Assembly: GCF_014205225.1 (NCBI RefSeq)
Contig: NZ_JACHNB010000001.1
Location: 5,189,501 to 5,253,500 of the forward strand
DNA length: 64,000 nt
Direction: 5' to 3'
Source of the DNA: Actinoplanes octamycinicus
GTDB lineage: Bacteria > Actinomycetota > Actinomycetes > Mycobacteriales > Micromonosporaceae
Made by a program: the position numbers and the translations under genes. Of the stretch, positions 47,464-55,229 are shown one piece after another. Under the pieces are notes generated by a model, which did not search any database, had not been told where the DNA came from, and was given only the letters and a program-made list of their open reading frames with translations. Numbering within the stretch: the first letter of the stretch is position 1; each line of letters opens with the position of its first letter.

Positions 47464-48168
47464 TCAGCCGGGTGGCCGCAGCCGCAGGACCGGGTCGGAC
47501 CAGCCGGTGTCGGGGACTCCGGCGGCGAGGGCGGCGTGGAGGGCACGCTCCTCGTAGCGGAAATGCGACTCCATGATCGCGGTGAGCCCGTCCAGCTCGC
47601 GGCGGATGGCGTCGGGGTCGATCGCTTCCGGCGCGCCGCTGGAGTCCTTGGTCCGTGGCGCGCGGGTGCGGTCGCTCGGTCCCGCCGCGACCTCTGGCGC
47701 CCGGGTGGGATCGGCGGTTCCCGGCGCGGTCCTTGGCGCTCGGGTAGGCGCGGTGACCCCCATCGCGATCTGTGGTGCCCCGGTGGGCTCGGTGGCTGGC
47801 GGGGTGACCGGTGCGGCGCCGGTGGGTCTGGCGGTTGCCAGCGGGTGGCGGTCGTGGGCCGCGGGGTTGCCTTCGGCCAGGTCGGCGATCCGGGTCAGGA
47901 TGTGGGTGATCAGGTCGTGGTCCTGGATCAGCTTGGTGATGGTCGGGGCGAGGTCGGGTCGTTCCCGCAGCAGCGCGGTGAAGAGGCCGTTGTCCTCACC
48001 CTGGTGGTGGGTGGTCAGCGCGGTGCAGAAGGCCGGGCAGTGGCTGCGCAGGTCATCCGGTCCGAGCCGGCCGTCCTTGAGCGCGGCGAGACGCCGCCGC
48101 AATTCCTGATGTGCTTCGGCGAGCTGTGCGGTGAGTGCCGCGATCCGGTCGCCGGTGGGGGAGGCCAC
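47464..48168 (-). CDS. Hemerythrin-like protein with an inserted Pro/Ala/Thr linker
   Basis: 234 residues from GTG 48168 (AAGGGA upstream). The hemerythrin helices are split: ALTAQLAEAHQELRRRLAAL, CTALTTHHQGEDNGLFTALLRE and TITKLIQDHDLITHILTRI come first, then about 75 residues of Thr/Ala/Pro/Arg repeats (PTGAPQIAMG, PTRAPRTAPGT, PTRAPEVAAG), then the last helix GLTAIMESHFRYEERALHAAL. The di-iron ligands H, HxxxE, H and HxxxxE are all present. Hemerythrins bind O2, NO or peroxide. The insert lies between helices 3 and 4 and would be a large exposed loop. Confidence 0.85.
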   Translation of the reverse strand: MASPTGDRIAALTAQLAEAHQELRRRLAALKDGRLGPDDLRSHCPAFCTALTTHHQGEDNGLFTALLRERPDLAPTITKLIQDHDLITHILTRIADLAEGNPAAHDRHPLATARPTGAAPVTPPATEPTGAPQIAMGVTAPTRAPRTAPGTADPTRAPEVAAGPSDRTRAPRTKDSSGAPEAIDPDAIRRELDGLTAIMESHFRYEERALHAALAAGVPDTGWSDPVLRLRPPG

Positions 48169-48225
48169 GTCGGGCAGTCCCTTCGGTTCCACACCTCCAT
48201 GCCCGGCGCAGTCCGCCGCCGACAC

Positions 48226-48599
48226 GCGATGCTGCCCGCCATCCGATCACACCCACCCGCACCCCGGCAACCTCCCCGCGCCGGCACCATCGCGTCTGAC
48301 GAGCCTCTGTCCAGCACCGTGGTTCCGGCCGACCGCTGGCGCCTGGTACCGCGCGTGTGGCCCACCGTTTCCGGCACTGCCCGCGTGTGACGCGCCGTTT
48401 CCAGCACTGCCGCACGCCGCACGCCGCACGCCGCACGCCGCACGCCGCACGCCGCATGCCGCGGGGCGCACGCCGCCGGGGGGCGCACGGGTGCGGGCAC
48501 GGTTGGAATCGGGCGAGTGGATGGCGGGCTTGTGATGGAGGTGCCGGAGCCCGGGCTGCGGAGGGGCGTGCCGGTGGGGCCTGGGACCGAGTGCTGGGG
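48226..48599. other. Intergenic region with repeat tract
   Basis: A 374-bp spacer between the hemerythrin and arylamine acetyltransferase genes, both on the minus strand (so it includes the promoter of the former). Apart from the 7-bp repeat tract I see no gene. Confidence 0.5.
48409..48462. repeat. 7-bp tandem repeat GCCGCAC
   Basis: Six perfect GCCGCAC units (48409-48450), one GCCGCAT and a partial unit. Such short tracts change length by slippage. Confidence 0.92.
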
Positions 48600-49460
48600 T
48601 CAGGCGGGGGATTTGGTGGCGAGCCACTGTTCGTGGGCGGTGGTGAGGCGGGACCAGAGGGTGTCCCGGCCGGCGGGGGAGACGTCGGCGAAGGTGATGC
48701 CGAAGATGTCGGCCATCGCGGTGAAATAGTCGCTTCGGGTGGTCAGCTCGGTGCGGGCCGGGTGGTCGCCGACGCGGGTCAGCACCAGGGTGCGGAGGAT
48801 GTCGACGCCGGTCGCGTCGCGGCGGGCGGCGGTGGCGACGCGCACGAAACCGGACTCCGGGGACGTGGACAGGTGCCGGTGCTGGTCGGCGAAGGCGGCC
48901 ATGGTGGTCGGCTCGGCGCGGAAGTCCATGCCGACGAACGAGCCGCGCGGGTCGTGGTCGAAGCGCCAGCCGCCCGGTTCGGCCTCGGACGGTCGCAGCC
49001 GATAGTGGAATCCGCCCTGCTCGTAGTCGCCGGCGACCAGCGGCAGCGGCGCGTGCAGGCCGTCACCCATACCGAGGTCGACGAGCCAGGCGCCGTCCGG
49101 CGACTGCGGGGCGGGCAGGCCGGTGACGGTGAGGACGAGGTGGTTGGCGGTCGCCCCGGCCGGATCCGTTGCGCTGCCCTGGACCCCGCCGACGTGCCGG
49201 GTGACCTGGTAGCCGAGGGCCCGCAGCAGCTCGGCGAAGGCGCCGTTCAGGTGGAAGCAGTAGCCGCCGCGCCCGGCCACGATCCGGCGTGCCGAGTCGA
49301 GCGGGTCGATGGTGGTGGGGCGGTCGAGCCAGATCTCCAGCACCTCGTAGGGCACCCGCTCGGCGTGTGCCGTGTGCAGCGCGTGCAGAGCGGGCAGGCT
49401 GGGGGGCTGCCCGGTGAGGTCGCCGAGTCCGAGCCGGTGCAGGTATCCGGGAACGTCCAC
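48600..49460 (-). CDS. nat: Arylamine N-acetyltransferase
   Basis: 286 residues. The Cys-His-Asp triad is visible: RGGYCFHLNGAFAELL (Cys), ATANHLVLTV (His) and WLVDLGMGDG (Asp). These enzymes transfer acetyl from acetyl-CoA to arylamines and hydrazines; some actinomycete members close amide bonds in natural products, but no biosynthetic genes adjoin here. ATG at 49460; divergent from the ABM gene with a 27-bp gap. Confidence 0.93.
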   Translation of the reverse strand: MDVPGYLHRLGLGDLTGQPPSLPALHALHTAHAERVPYEVLEIWLDRPTTIDPLDSARRIVAGRGGYCFHLNGAFAELLRALGYQVTRHVGGVQGSATDPAGATANHLVLTVTGLPAPQSPDGAWLVDLGMGDGLHAPLPLVAGDYEQGGFHYRLRPSEAEPGGWRFDHDPRGSFVGMDFRAEPTTMAAFADQHRHLSTSPESGFVRVATAARRDATGVDILRTLVLTRVGDHPARTELTTRSDYFTAMADIFGITFADVSPAGRDTLWSRLTTAHEQWLATKSPA

Positions 49461-49487
49461 GATCGAACCCTATCCACCGGAGGTCGA

Positions 49488-49772
49488 GTGATCATCATCG
49501 CTGGAGAGCTGCGGGTCGCCGCCGAGGACCGCGATCGGTATCTGACCGCGGTCGCCGAGGTGGCCCGCGCGGCTCGCCGCGCGCCGGGCTGCCACGATTT
49601 CGCCCAGTCCGCGGACCCGACCGAACCGGATCGCATCCTGGTCTACGAGCGGTGGTCCTCCGACGAGGCGCTGCTCGCCTTCCGGAACGCCGACGCCCCC
49701 GCCCTCGACCTCCCTCCCCTGCTATCCGCCGATGTCAGTAAATATCGGATTTCCGCGGTGGAGGCGCCGTAG
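49488..49772 (+). CDS. Antibiotic biosynthesis monooxygenase (ABM) domain protein
   Basis: 94 residues with the dimeric ferredoxin-like ABM fold: IIIAGELRVAAEDRDRYLTAVAEVARAARRAPGCHDFAQSADPTEPDRILVYERWSSDEALLAFR. ABM proteins are cofactor-free quinone-forming oxygenases or heme-degrading relatives; the substrate is unknown. The start is GTG 49488 with a GGAGG ribosome site. Confidence 0.85.
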   Translation: MIIIAGELRVAAEDRDRYLTAVAEVARAARRAPGCHDFAQSADPTEPDRILVYERWSSDEALLAFRNADAPALDLPPLLSADVSKYRISAVEAP

Positions 49773-49969
49773 CGGGCGGGGTGAGGAGCCCGCGAGACAC
49801 GGCCGGCGCAGATAGCAGAGACGGCCTGTGCGCGACAGCGGTGGTGGCGGCGGAGGGTATGCCGGCGGGTGCGGGGGCCGGGTTGCCGGGCCGGGTGCGG
49901 GCCGGGCGGCGGGTCGGGTGTGGGCCGGGTCGGGTGCGGGGGATTTGGGGTACGGCCGGAGCCGGGCGA

Positions 49970-50785
49970 TCAGGCCGGCAGCTCCGCATACGCGCATTCG
50001 GTGAGGTAGGGCAGGGTGTAGGTGTCCCGGCCGAGCAGGGCCGGGTGGGTGCTGGTGAGCTGGCGGACCTGGGCGAGGACGGCGGCCCGTTCGTCGGCGG
50101 GCAGCAGGATGTTCCCGCTGCGCGAGGCGACCAGGTCGAGCAGCTCGCCGGGGCGCAGGGTGTGCGTCCAGCCGATCTCGGCGCGGGTGACCGGGCCGAA
50201 CGGCGCTCCCATCGTGGTGTCCCGGGCCCGGTCCTCGCGGCCGATGATGGTGCCGAGGCGGTGGACCCAGTCGGTGCTCTCGTCGCGGACGTTCCAGATC
50301 AGGCCGAGGCGGCCGCCGGGGGTGAGCACCCGGGCGATCTCCGGCAGGGCGTGGGCCGGGTCGACCCAGTGCCACGCCTGGGCGACCAGCACCACGTCGA
50401 CGCTGGCGTCCGGCAGCGGGAGCTGTTCGGCGGTGCCGACGTGGGCGGGTACGCCGGGGACGGCGCGGCGCAGCTCGGCGAGCATCCCGTCGGACGGGTC
50501 GACGGCGGTCACGTCGAGGCCGCGGGCCCGGATCTGCCGGGTCAGTTTGCCGGTGCCGGCGCCGAGGTCCAGCACGCGTGGCCGCCCGGCGGGCAGCAGG
50601 AAGTCGAGGGCGGCCTCGGGGTAGGGCGGCCGGCCCCGCTCGTAGGCGTCGGCGGCCGCGCCGAAGGAGGCGGCGGCGGGGGGCGGGGCGGCAGCGGCTT
50701 CATGATCCACAAAGGTGATGGTATTTCGCATTGCCGCCGGCTGCCCGTACAGCGGGTGCGTTTCAGGATCCGGGCCGGTGGGCAT
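49970..50785 (-). CDS. SAM-dependent class I methyltransferase
   Basis: Up to 271 residues. Motif I is RVLDLGAGTGKLTRQIRARGLDVTAVDPSDGMLAEL, the post-I acidic residue lies in VDPS, and motif II/III DASVDVVLVAQAWHWVDPAHALPEIARVLTPGGRLGLIWN is typical of UbiE/COQ5-like small-molecule methyltransferases. FGAAADAYERGRPPYP at about 41 marks the domain start. The first 40 residues are atypical, so ATG 50731 may be the real start. A CsbD gene diverges 49 bp away. Confidence 0.87.
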   Translation of the reverse strand: MPTGPDPETHPLYGQPAAMRNTITFVDHEAAAAPPPAAASFGAAADAYERGRPPYPEAALDFLLPAGRPRVLDLGAGTGKLTRQIRARGLDVTAVDPSDGMLAELRRAVPGVPAHVGTAEQLPLPDASVDVVLVAQAWHWVDPAHALPEIARVLTPGGRLGLIWNVRDESTDWVHRLGTIIGREDRARDTTMGAPFGPVTRAEIGWTHTLRPGELLDLVASRSGNILLPADERAAVLAQVRQLTSTHPALLGRDTYTLPYLTECAYAELPA

Positions 50786-50834
50786 GTCGCTGGTCGAGGC
50801 ACTTCAGCCAGAGACGACCACGGAGGGTTGACCA

Positions 50835-51026
50835 GTGAGCTTCACCGACAAGGTCAAGAACAAGGCCGAGGAGCTGGCCGGCAAGGCCAAGCAGGGCGTG
50901 GGCGAGGCGACTGACAACCCGCGCCTGTACGCGGAGGGTGAGGCCCAGGAGGCCGCCGCCCACACCAAGCAGGCCGGCGAGCACGTCAAGGACGCGGGCC
51001 GCGACGTCCGCGACGCCTTCAGCTGA
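50835..51026 (+). CDS. CsbD-family stress protein
   Basis: 63 residues, highly charged and helical: SFTDKVKNKAEELAGKAKQGVGEATDNPRLYAEGEAQEAA. CsbD-like proteins are induced by general stress in many bacteria; molecular role unknown. GTG start at 50835 with GGAGGG upstream. Followed by a strong terminator. Confidence 0.88.
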   Translation: MSFTDKVKNKAEELAGKAKQGVGEATDNPRLYAEGEAQEAAAHTKQAGEHVKDAGRDVRDAFS

Positions 51027-51060
51027 CCCCGGCCGCGCCGGGAGGCGCGACAAGCCGAGT

Positions 51061-51101
51061 ACACGGAAACGGGCCCCCGGTGCGGGGGCCCGTTTCCGTG
51101 T
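51061..51101. terminator. Bidirectional 19-bp hairpin terminator between csbD-like gene and kamA
   Basis: Bases 51061-51079 (ACACGGAAACGGGCCCCCG) pair perfectly with 51083-51101 around a 3-base loop. It lies between the convergent CsbD gene (stop 51026) and kamA (stop 51108), and can serve both. Confidence 0.85.
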
Positions 51102-51107
51102 GCGCGA

Positions 51108-52472
51108 TCAGGCCGGGGTGGTGGCCTGCTGCTTGCGCCACCACTGCTGCCCGGCCTCCGGCAGCGTGTCGATCGGGTCGTAGTAGGCGTAGAGCTTGGA
51201 CAACGCCTCGCTGTCGTCCTTCTCGATCGACGTGCGGTAGTTCTTCGTCCAGTAGGAGATGCCGTTCTCCCGGTCGTACTCGGCGACCATGTGCACCCAG
51301 CGCTTGCCGACGAACGGCACGTCGCAGACGATCCGCGGCGTCGCGTACCCCGGCAGGTAGCCCATCAGGTCGTGCTGCAGCTGCTGGGCGTGCCAGACCG
51401 GCACCCGCCAGTGCTCCGCGTTCGGGATCATGTCGCACATGTAGAAGTAGTACGGCAGGATCCCGGCCTCGCCCTGCAGCCCGAAGCACAGGTCGAGCAG
51501 GTCCGCCGCGGTCGCGTTCACCCCGCGCATCAGCACGCCCTGGTTGCGCACGTCGCGCACGCCGATCTCGAGCAGCGTCTGCGCGGCCCGGGCCACCGCC
51601 GGGGTCAGCGAGTTCACGTGGTTGACGTGGGTGTGCACGGCCAGGTTGACCCCGCGCCGCTGGGCGGTCACCGCGACCCGGTGCATCCCCTCGACCACGT
51701 CGTCCTGCAGCCAGTGCTGCGGCAGGCCCATCAGCGCCTTGGTCGCCAGGCGGATGTCGCGGACGGTCGAGACCGAGAGCAGACCCATGAGGTACGCCTC
51801 GAGCTGCTTCCACGGCACGTTGGCGACGTCGCCGCCGGAGACCACCACGTCGCGGACGCCGGGGTGGGCTTTCAGGTAGTCGAGGTGCGCGGCGTACCGG
51901 TCGACCGGTTTCTGCAGCAGCTTGAGCTTGGCGACCGCCGGGGTGCTGTTGCCGACCAGGTCCATCCGGGTGCAGTGCCCGCAGTACTGCGGGCAGGTGG
52001 AGAGCAGCTCGGCGAGCACCTTGGTCGGGTAGCGGTGGGTCAGGCCCTCGGCCACCCACATGTCGTGCTCGTGCAGCGAGTCGCGGCTGGCGTTCGGGTG
52101 TGACGGCCAGTCCTGGCGGCGGTCGGAGGCGACCGGCAGCATGTAGCGGCGCACCGGGTCGGCGTAGAACGCGGCGGTGTCCGGCACCGCGTGCGGCACC
52201 ATGGTGTTCAGCATCTGCGGCGGGAGCAGCATCGACATGGTCGCCAGGTGCTGCTGGTCGGCCTCCAGGTCGGCGTAGAAGGTCTCGTCGACCAGGTCGC
52301 CGAGCACGGTCCGCAGCTGCTTCACGTTCTTCACGCAGTTGACCCGCTGCCACTGCGCGGAGTCCCACTGCGCGGCGGTGACGTCACGCCAGCCGGGGAA
52401 GCGGGTCCAATCCGGCTCCACCAGCTCACGCCGCTGGTACTCGTAAGGCTGTCCGGCGGAGAGCTCGGTCAC
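51108..52472 (-). CDS. kamA: KamA-family radical SAM lysine 2,3-aminomutase
   Basis: 454 residues. KamA moves the alpha-amino group of L-lysine to C3, giving beta-lysine, using SAM, a [4Fe-4S] cluster and PLP. The cluster motif is CPQYCGHC (Cys160, Cys164, Cys167, CX3CX2C). The N-terminus has DWRWQ-like features (QWQRVNCVKNVKQL) and the PLP lysine is probably Lys390 in CDVPFVGKRWV, where clostridial enzymes carry a Gly-rich loop. It is divergent from the kdd-kamDE-kal-mutL operon, which supplies the next steps. ATG 52472. Confidence 0.88.
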   Translation of the reverse strand: MTELSAGQPYEYQRRELVEPDWTRFPGWRDVTAAQWDSAQWQRVNCVKNVKQLRTVLGDLVDETFYADLEADQQHLATMSMLLPPQMLNTMVPHAVPDTAAFYADPVRRYMLPVASDRRQDWPSHPNASRDSLHEHDMWVAEGLTHRYPTKVLAELLSTCPQYCGHCTRMDLVGNSTPAVAKLKLLQKPVDRYAAHLDYLKAHPGVRDVVVSGGDVANVPWKQLEAYLMGLLSVSTVRDIRLATKALMGLPQHWLQDDVVEGMHRVAVTAQRRGVNLAVHTHVNHVNSLTPAVARAAQTLLEIGVRDVRNQGVLMRGVNATAADLLDLCFGLQGEAGILPYYFYMCDMIPNAEHWRVPVWHAQQLQHDLMGYLPGYATPRIVCDVPFVGKRWVHMVAEYDRENGISYWTKNYRTSIEKDDSEALSKLYAYYDPIDTLPEAGQQWWRKQQATTPA

Positions 52473-52554
52473 CGCGTCCTCCCTGAAATGGCGTGGCCGG
52501 CCCGACGGCTCCGGGTCGCGGGGCCGGCGAGACGACCGGTTTTGCTCGGTCGGC

Positions 52555-52620
52555 TTGACGAGAACCCAACGTACTGGAGAATCTTCGGTCTAGAAACCCA
52601 AGGTACGAAAGATTTACGGT
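52555..52620. promoter_or_regulatory. kamA/kdd divergent promoter region with paired direct repeat
   Basis: AACCCAACGTAC (52563) and AACCCAAGGTAC (52595) are direct repeats 32 bp apart, each followed by GA-rich and CGGT words, so about 27 bp are similar. TTGACG at 52555-52560 with GAGAAT at 52577-52582 could be a kdd promoter, placing one repeat between -35 and -10 and the other just past the start of transcription. TACGGT at 52615-52620 is another possible -10. Regulator unknown. Confidence 0.45.
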
Positions 52621-52664
52621 AGTGCGGCACTTGCAGGCGAGGGTTTAACGTGAGGGAGCTGTTG

Positions 52665-53678
52665 ATGGCGGGATCGGTGGGTCTGAACCGGGTGCTCGAA
52701 CCGGCCGGGGTGCTGCCCCAGGCCGCCTGGCGCCTGGACGCCTCCCCGCAGATCGGCCCGGACGAGGTGCGGATCCGTGTGCAGCGGCTCAACCTCGACG
52801 CCGCCAGCTATCGGCAGCTCGCCGAGAAACATGCGGGGGACGGGGAGAACATCCGCGCCGAGGTCCTGGAGATCGTCGAGACGCGCGGGAAGATGCACAA
52901 CCCGGTGACCGGTTCCGGCGGCATGCTGATCGGCGTGGTCGAGGAGGTCGGGCCGGAGTCGCCGCTGCCGGTCAAGGTCGGTGACCGGGTCGCCACCCTG
53001 GTCAGCCTGACTCTGACGCCGCTGCGGATCACCGACGACCTGCAGGGCTGGGACGGCCTGTCCGAGCAGGTCCCGGCGGACGGCACGGCGATCCTGTTCG
53101 GCCGCTCGATCGTCGGCGTGCTCCCCGACGACCTGCCCCCGGAGCTGGCCCTCGCGGTCTACGACGTGTGCGGCGCGCCGGCGCTGGTCGACCGCGTCGT
53201 CCGGCAATACCGGGACCCGTCCGTCGTCGTGCTGGGCGGCGCCGGCAAGAGCGGCTCGCTGTCGCTGGCCGCCGCGAGGCGCGCGGGGGCGCGTACCAAA
53301 GCCATCGTGGTCTCCGAGGCGGAGCGCGACGCGCTGAGCGAGGCCGGGCTGGCGGACGAGATCGCGATCGCCGATGCCCGCGACGCGGTCGCGGTGGCCG
53401 CCGCGGCCGGCCCGAACGACATCACCGTGGTCTGCGTGGACGTGCCGGGCTGCGAGCACGGCGCGATCCTGGCCACCGCCCCCGGCGGCACCGTGATCTT
53501 CTTCTCGATGGCGACCAGCTTCGCGGCCGCCGCGCTCGGCGCCGAGGGCCTGGCCGCCGACGTGACCATGCTGGTCGGCAACGGGTACGTGCCCGGGCAC
53601 GCCGAGTTCGCGGTCGATCTGCTGCGCACCACGCCCGCGGTCCGGCGGTTGTTCGAGAAGCGGATCGCGGGAGACTGA
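52665..53678 (+). CDS. kdd: L-erythro-3,5-diaminohexanoate dehydrogenase
   Basis: 337 residues. Kdd oxidises 3,5-diaminohexanoate with loss of ammonia to 5-amino-3-oxohexanoate, the third stage of lysine fermentation. Family-specific segments: VLEPAGVLPQAAWRLD, RGKMHNPVTGSGGMLIGVVEEVG, and the NAD-binding VVVLGGAGKSGSLSLAAARRAGA. I take ATG 52665 because GAGGGAG lies six bases upstream; an in-frame GTG at 52650 is the alternative. First gene of a tightly packed operon; a 4-bp gap separates it from the amidohydrolase. Confidence 0.88.
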   Translation: MAGSVGLNRVLEPAGVLPQAAWRLDASPQIGPDEVRIRVQRLNLDAASYRQLAEKHAGDGENIRAEVLEIVETRGKMHNPVTGSGGMLIGVVEEVGPESPLPVKVGDRVATLVSLTLTPLRITDDLQGWDGLSEQVPADGTAILFGRSIVGVLPDDLPPELALAVYDVCGAPALVDRVVRQYRDPSVVVLGGAGKSGSLSLAAARRAGARTKAIVVSEAERDALSEAGLADEIAIADARDAVAVAAAAGPNDITVVCVDVPGCEHGAILATAPGGTVIFFSMATSFAAAALGAEGLAADVTMLVGNGYVPGHAEFAVDLLRTTPAVRRLFEKRIAGD

Positions 53679-53682
53679 CCGC

Positions 53683-55218
53683 ATGACTATTCCCCTGGTC
53701 CGCTACACCAACGGTCGCTTCTACTCCGCCGCCGAGCCGCGCGCCACCGCGATGCTGGTCCGCGGCGGCACCATCGCGTGGCTGGGTGACACGGCCGACG
53801 CGCCCGCCGCCGACCGCACCGTCGACCTGGACGGCGCGCTGGTCACCCCGGCGTTCGTCGACGCGCACCTGCACGCCACCGACACCGGGCTGGCGTTCGA
53901 CGGGCTGGACCTGTCCGGGGTGCGCTCGGCCGGCGAGCTGCTGGACGCGGTGGCGGCGTTCGCGGCGACCCGGCCGGCCGGCGGGGTGGTGCACGGGCAC
54001 GGCTGGGACGAGTCGACCTGGGCCGAGCAGACCCCGCCGACCGCGGCCGAGCTGGACCGGGCGGCCGGTGGCCGCAGGGTGTACCTGTCGCAGGCCTCGG
54101 TGCACTCGGCCCTGGCCAGCTCGGCGCTGCTGCCGGCGGCCGAGGGCGTGGACGGCTACCACCCGTCCGGCTGGGTGCGCGAGCAGGCGCACCACGCGGT
54201 CCGGGCGGTCGCGCTCGGCGCGCTGACGCCGGAGCAGCGGACCGCGGCGCAGCGGACCGCGCTGCGCCGGGCCGCCGGGATGGGGATCGCCGCGGTGCAC
54301 GAGTGCGGCGGGCCGGGCACCTCCAGCGAGGCCGACTTCCAGTCGGTGCTGGCGCTGTCCGGGCAGGGCCTGCCGCAGGTGTTCGGCTACTGGGGTGAGC
54401 TGGGCGGCGCCGAGAAGGCCCGCGAGCTGGGCGCGCACGGCGCGGCCGGCGACCTGTACGCGGACGGCGCGCTCGGCTCCCGGACCGCGTCGCTGCGCAC
54501 GCCCTACCGGGACGGCGACCACGGCTGCGGCGAGGCGTTCCTGACCGCCGAGCAGGTCGGCGAGCACCTGCTGGACTGCGTCCGGATCGGTTTCCAGGGC
54601 GGCTTCCACGCGATCGGCGACGCCGCCATCGAGACCGTCCTGGACGGCTTCGCCCTGGCCGCGAAGCAGGTCGGCGTGGACACGCTGCGCGAGGGGCACC
54701 ACCGGATCGAGCACGTCGAGCTGATCGACAAGGCGATGATCGCCCGGATGGTCGAGTTCGGCGTGATCGCCTCGGTGCAGCCGGTCTTCGACGCCCTGTG
54801 GGGCGGCACCGACCGGATGTACGCCCAGCGCCTCGGCGTCGAGCGCGCCCTGGCCAGCAACCCGATCGGCGCCATGCACGCGACCGGCGTGGCCCTGGCC
54901 TTCGGCTCGGACTCGCCGGTGACCGCGCTCGACCCGTGGTCGACCGTGGTGGCCGCGGCCGCCCCGCGCAACCCGGTCTACCGGATGAAGGTCCGGGCGG
55001 CGTTCGCGGCGGCCAGCCGCGGCGGCTGGCGCGGCGCCGGGGTCGGCGGGGTGGGCGTGCTCGCCCCCGGCGCCTCGGCCACCTTCGCCGCCTGGGACAC
55101 CCCGGGCGGGCTCAGCGAGGGCCTGCCCGCGCTGCTGCCGGACCTCGACGGCGTGGTCCCCGCGCGGCCGGTCTGCCGGCGCACGGTGCTGCACGGCGAA
55201 ACCATCTACGAGAAATAG
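53683..55218 (+). CDS. YtcJ-like amidohydrolase inside the lysine operon
   Basis: 511 residues of the amidohydrolase superfamily (amidohydrolase_3 type). Metal ligands: AFVDAHLHATD (HxH), the middle EGHHRIEHVELID, and Asp in FGSDSPVTALDPW. The N-terminal MTIPLVRYTNGRFYSAAEPRATAMLVRGGTIAWLG is the usual composite beta-sandwich. It lies between kdd (4-bp gap) and kamD (11-bp gap), so it is co-expressed with them, yet lysine fermentation needs no amidohydrolase. It may release lysine or beta-lysine from an amide or lactam; that is inference. Confidence 0.88.
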   Translation: MTIPLVRYTNGRFYSAAEPRATAMLVRGGTIAWLGDTADAPAADRTVDLDGALVTPAFVDAHLHATDTGLAFDGLDLSGVRSAGELLDAVAAFAATRPAGGVVHGHGWDESTWAEQTPPTAAELDRAAGGRRVYLSQASVHSALASSALLPAAEGVDGYHPSGWVREQAHHAVRAVALGALTPEQRTAAQRTALRRAAGMGIAAVHECGGPGTSSEADFQSVLALSGQGLPQVFGYWGELGGAEKARELGAHGAAGDLYADGALGSRTASLRTPYRDGDHGCGEAFLTAEQVGEHLLDCVRIGFQGGFHAIGDAAIETVLDGFALAAKQVGVDTLREGHHRIEHVELIDKAMIARMVEFGVIASVQPVFDALWGGTDRMYAQRLGVERALASNPIGAMHATGVALAFGSDSPVTALDPWSTVVAAAAPRNPVYRMKVRAAFAAASRGGWRGAGVGGVGVLAPGASATFAAWDTPGGLSEGLPALLPDLDGVVPARPVCRRTVLHGETIYEK

Positions 55219-55229
55219 GAGTTCCTTCG

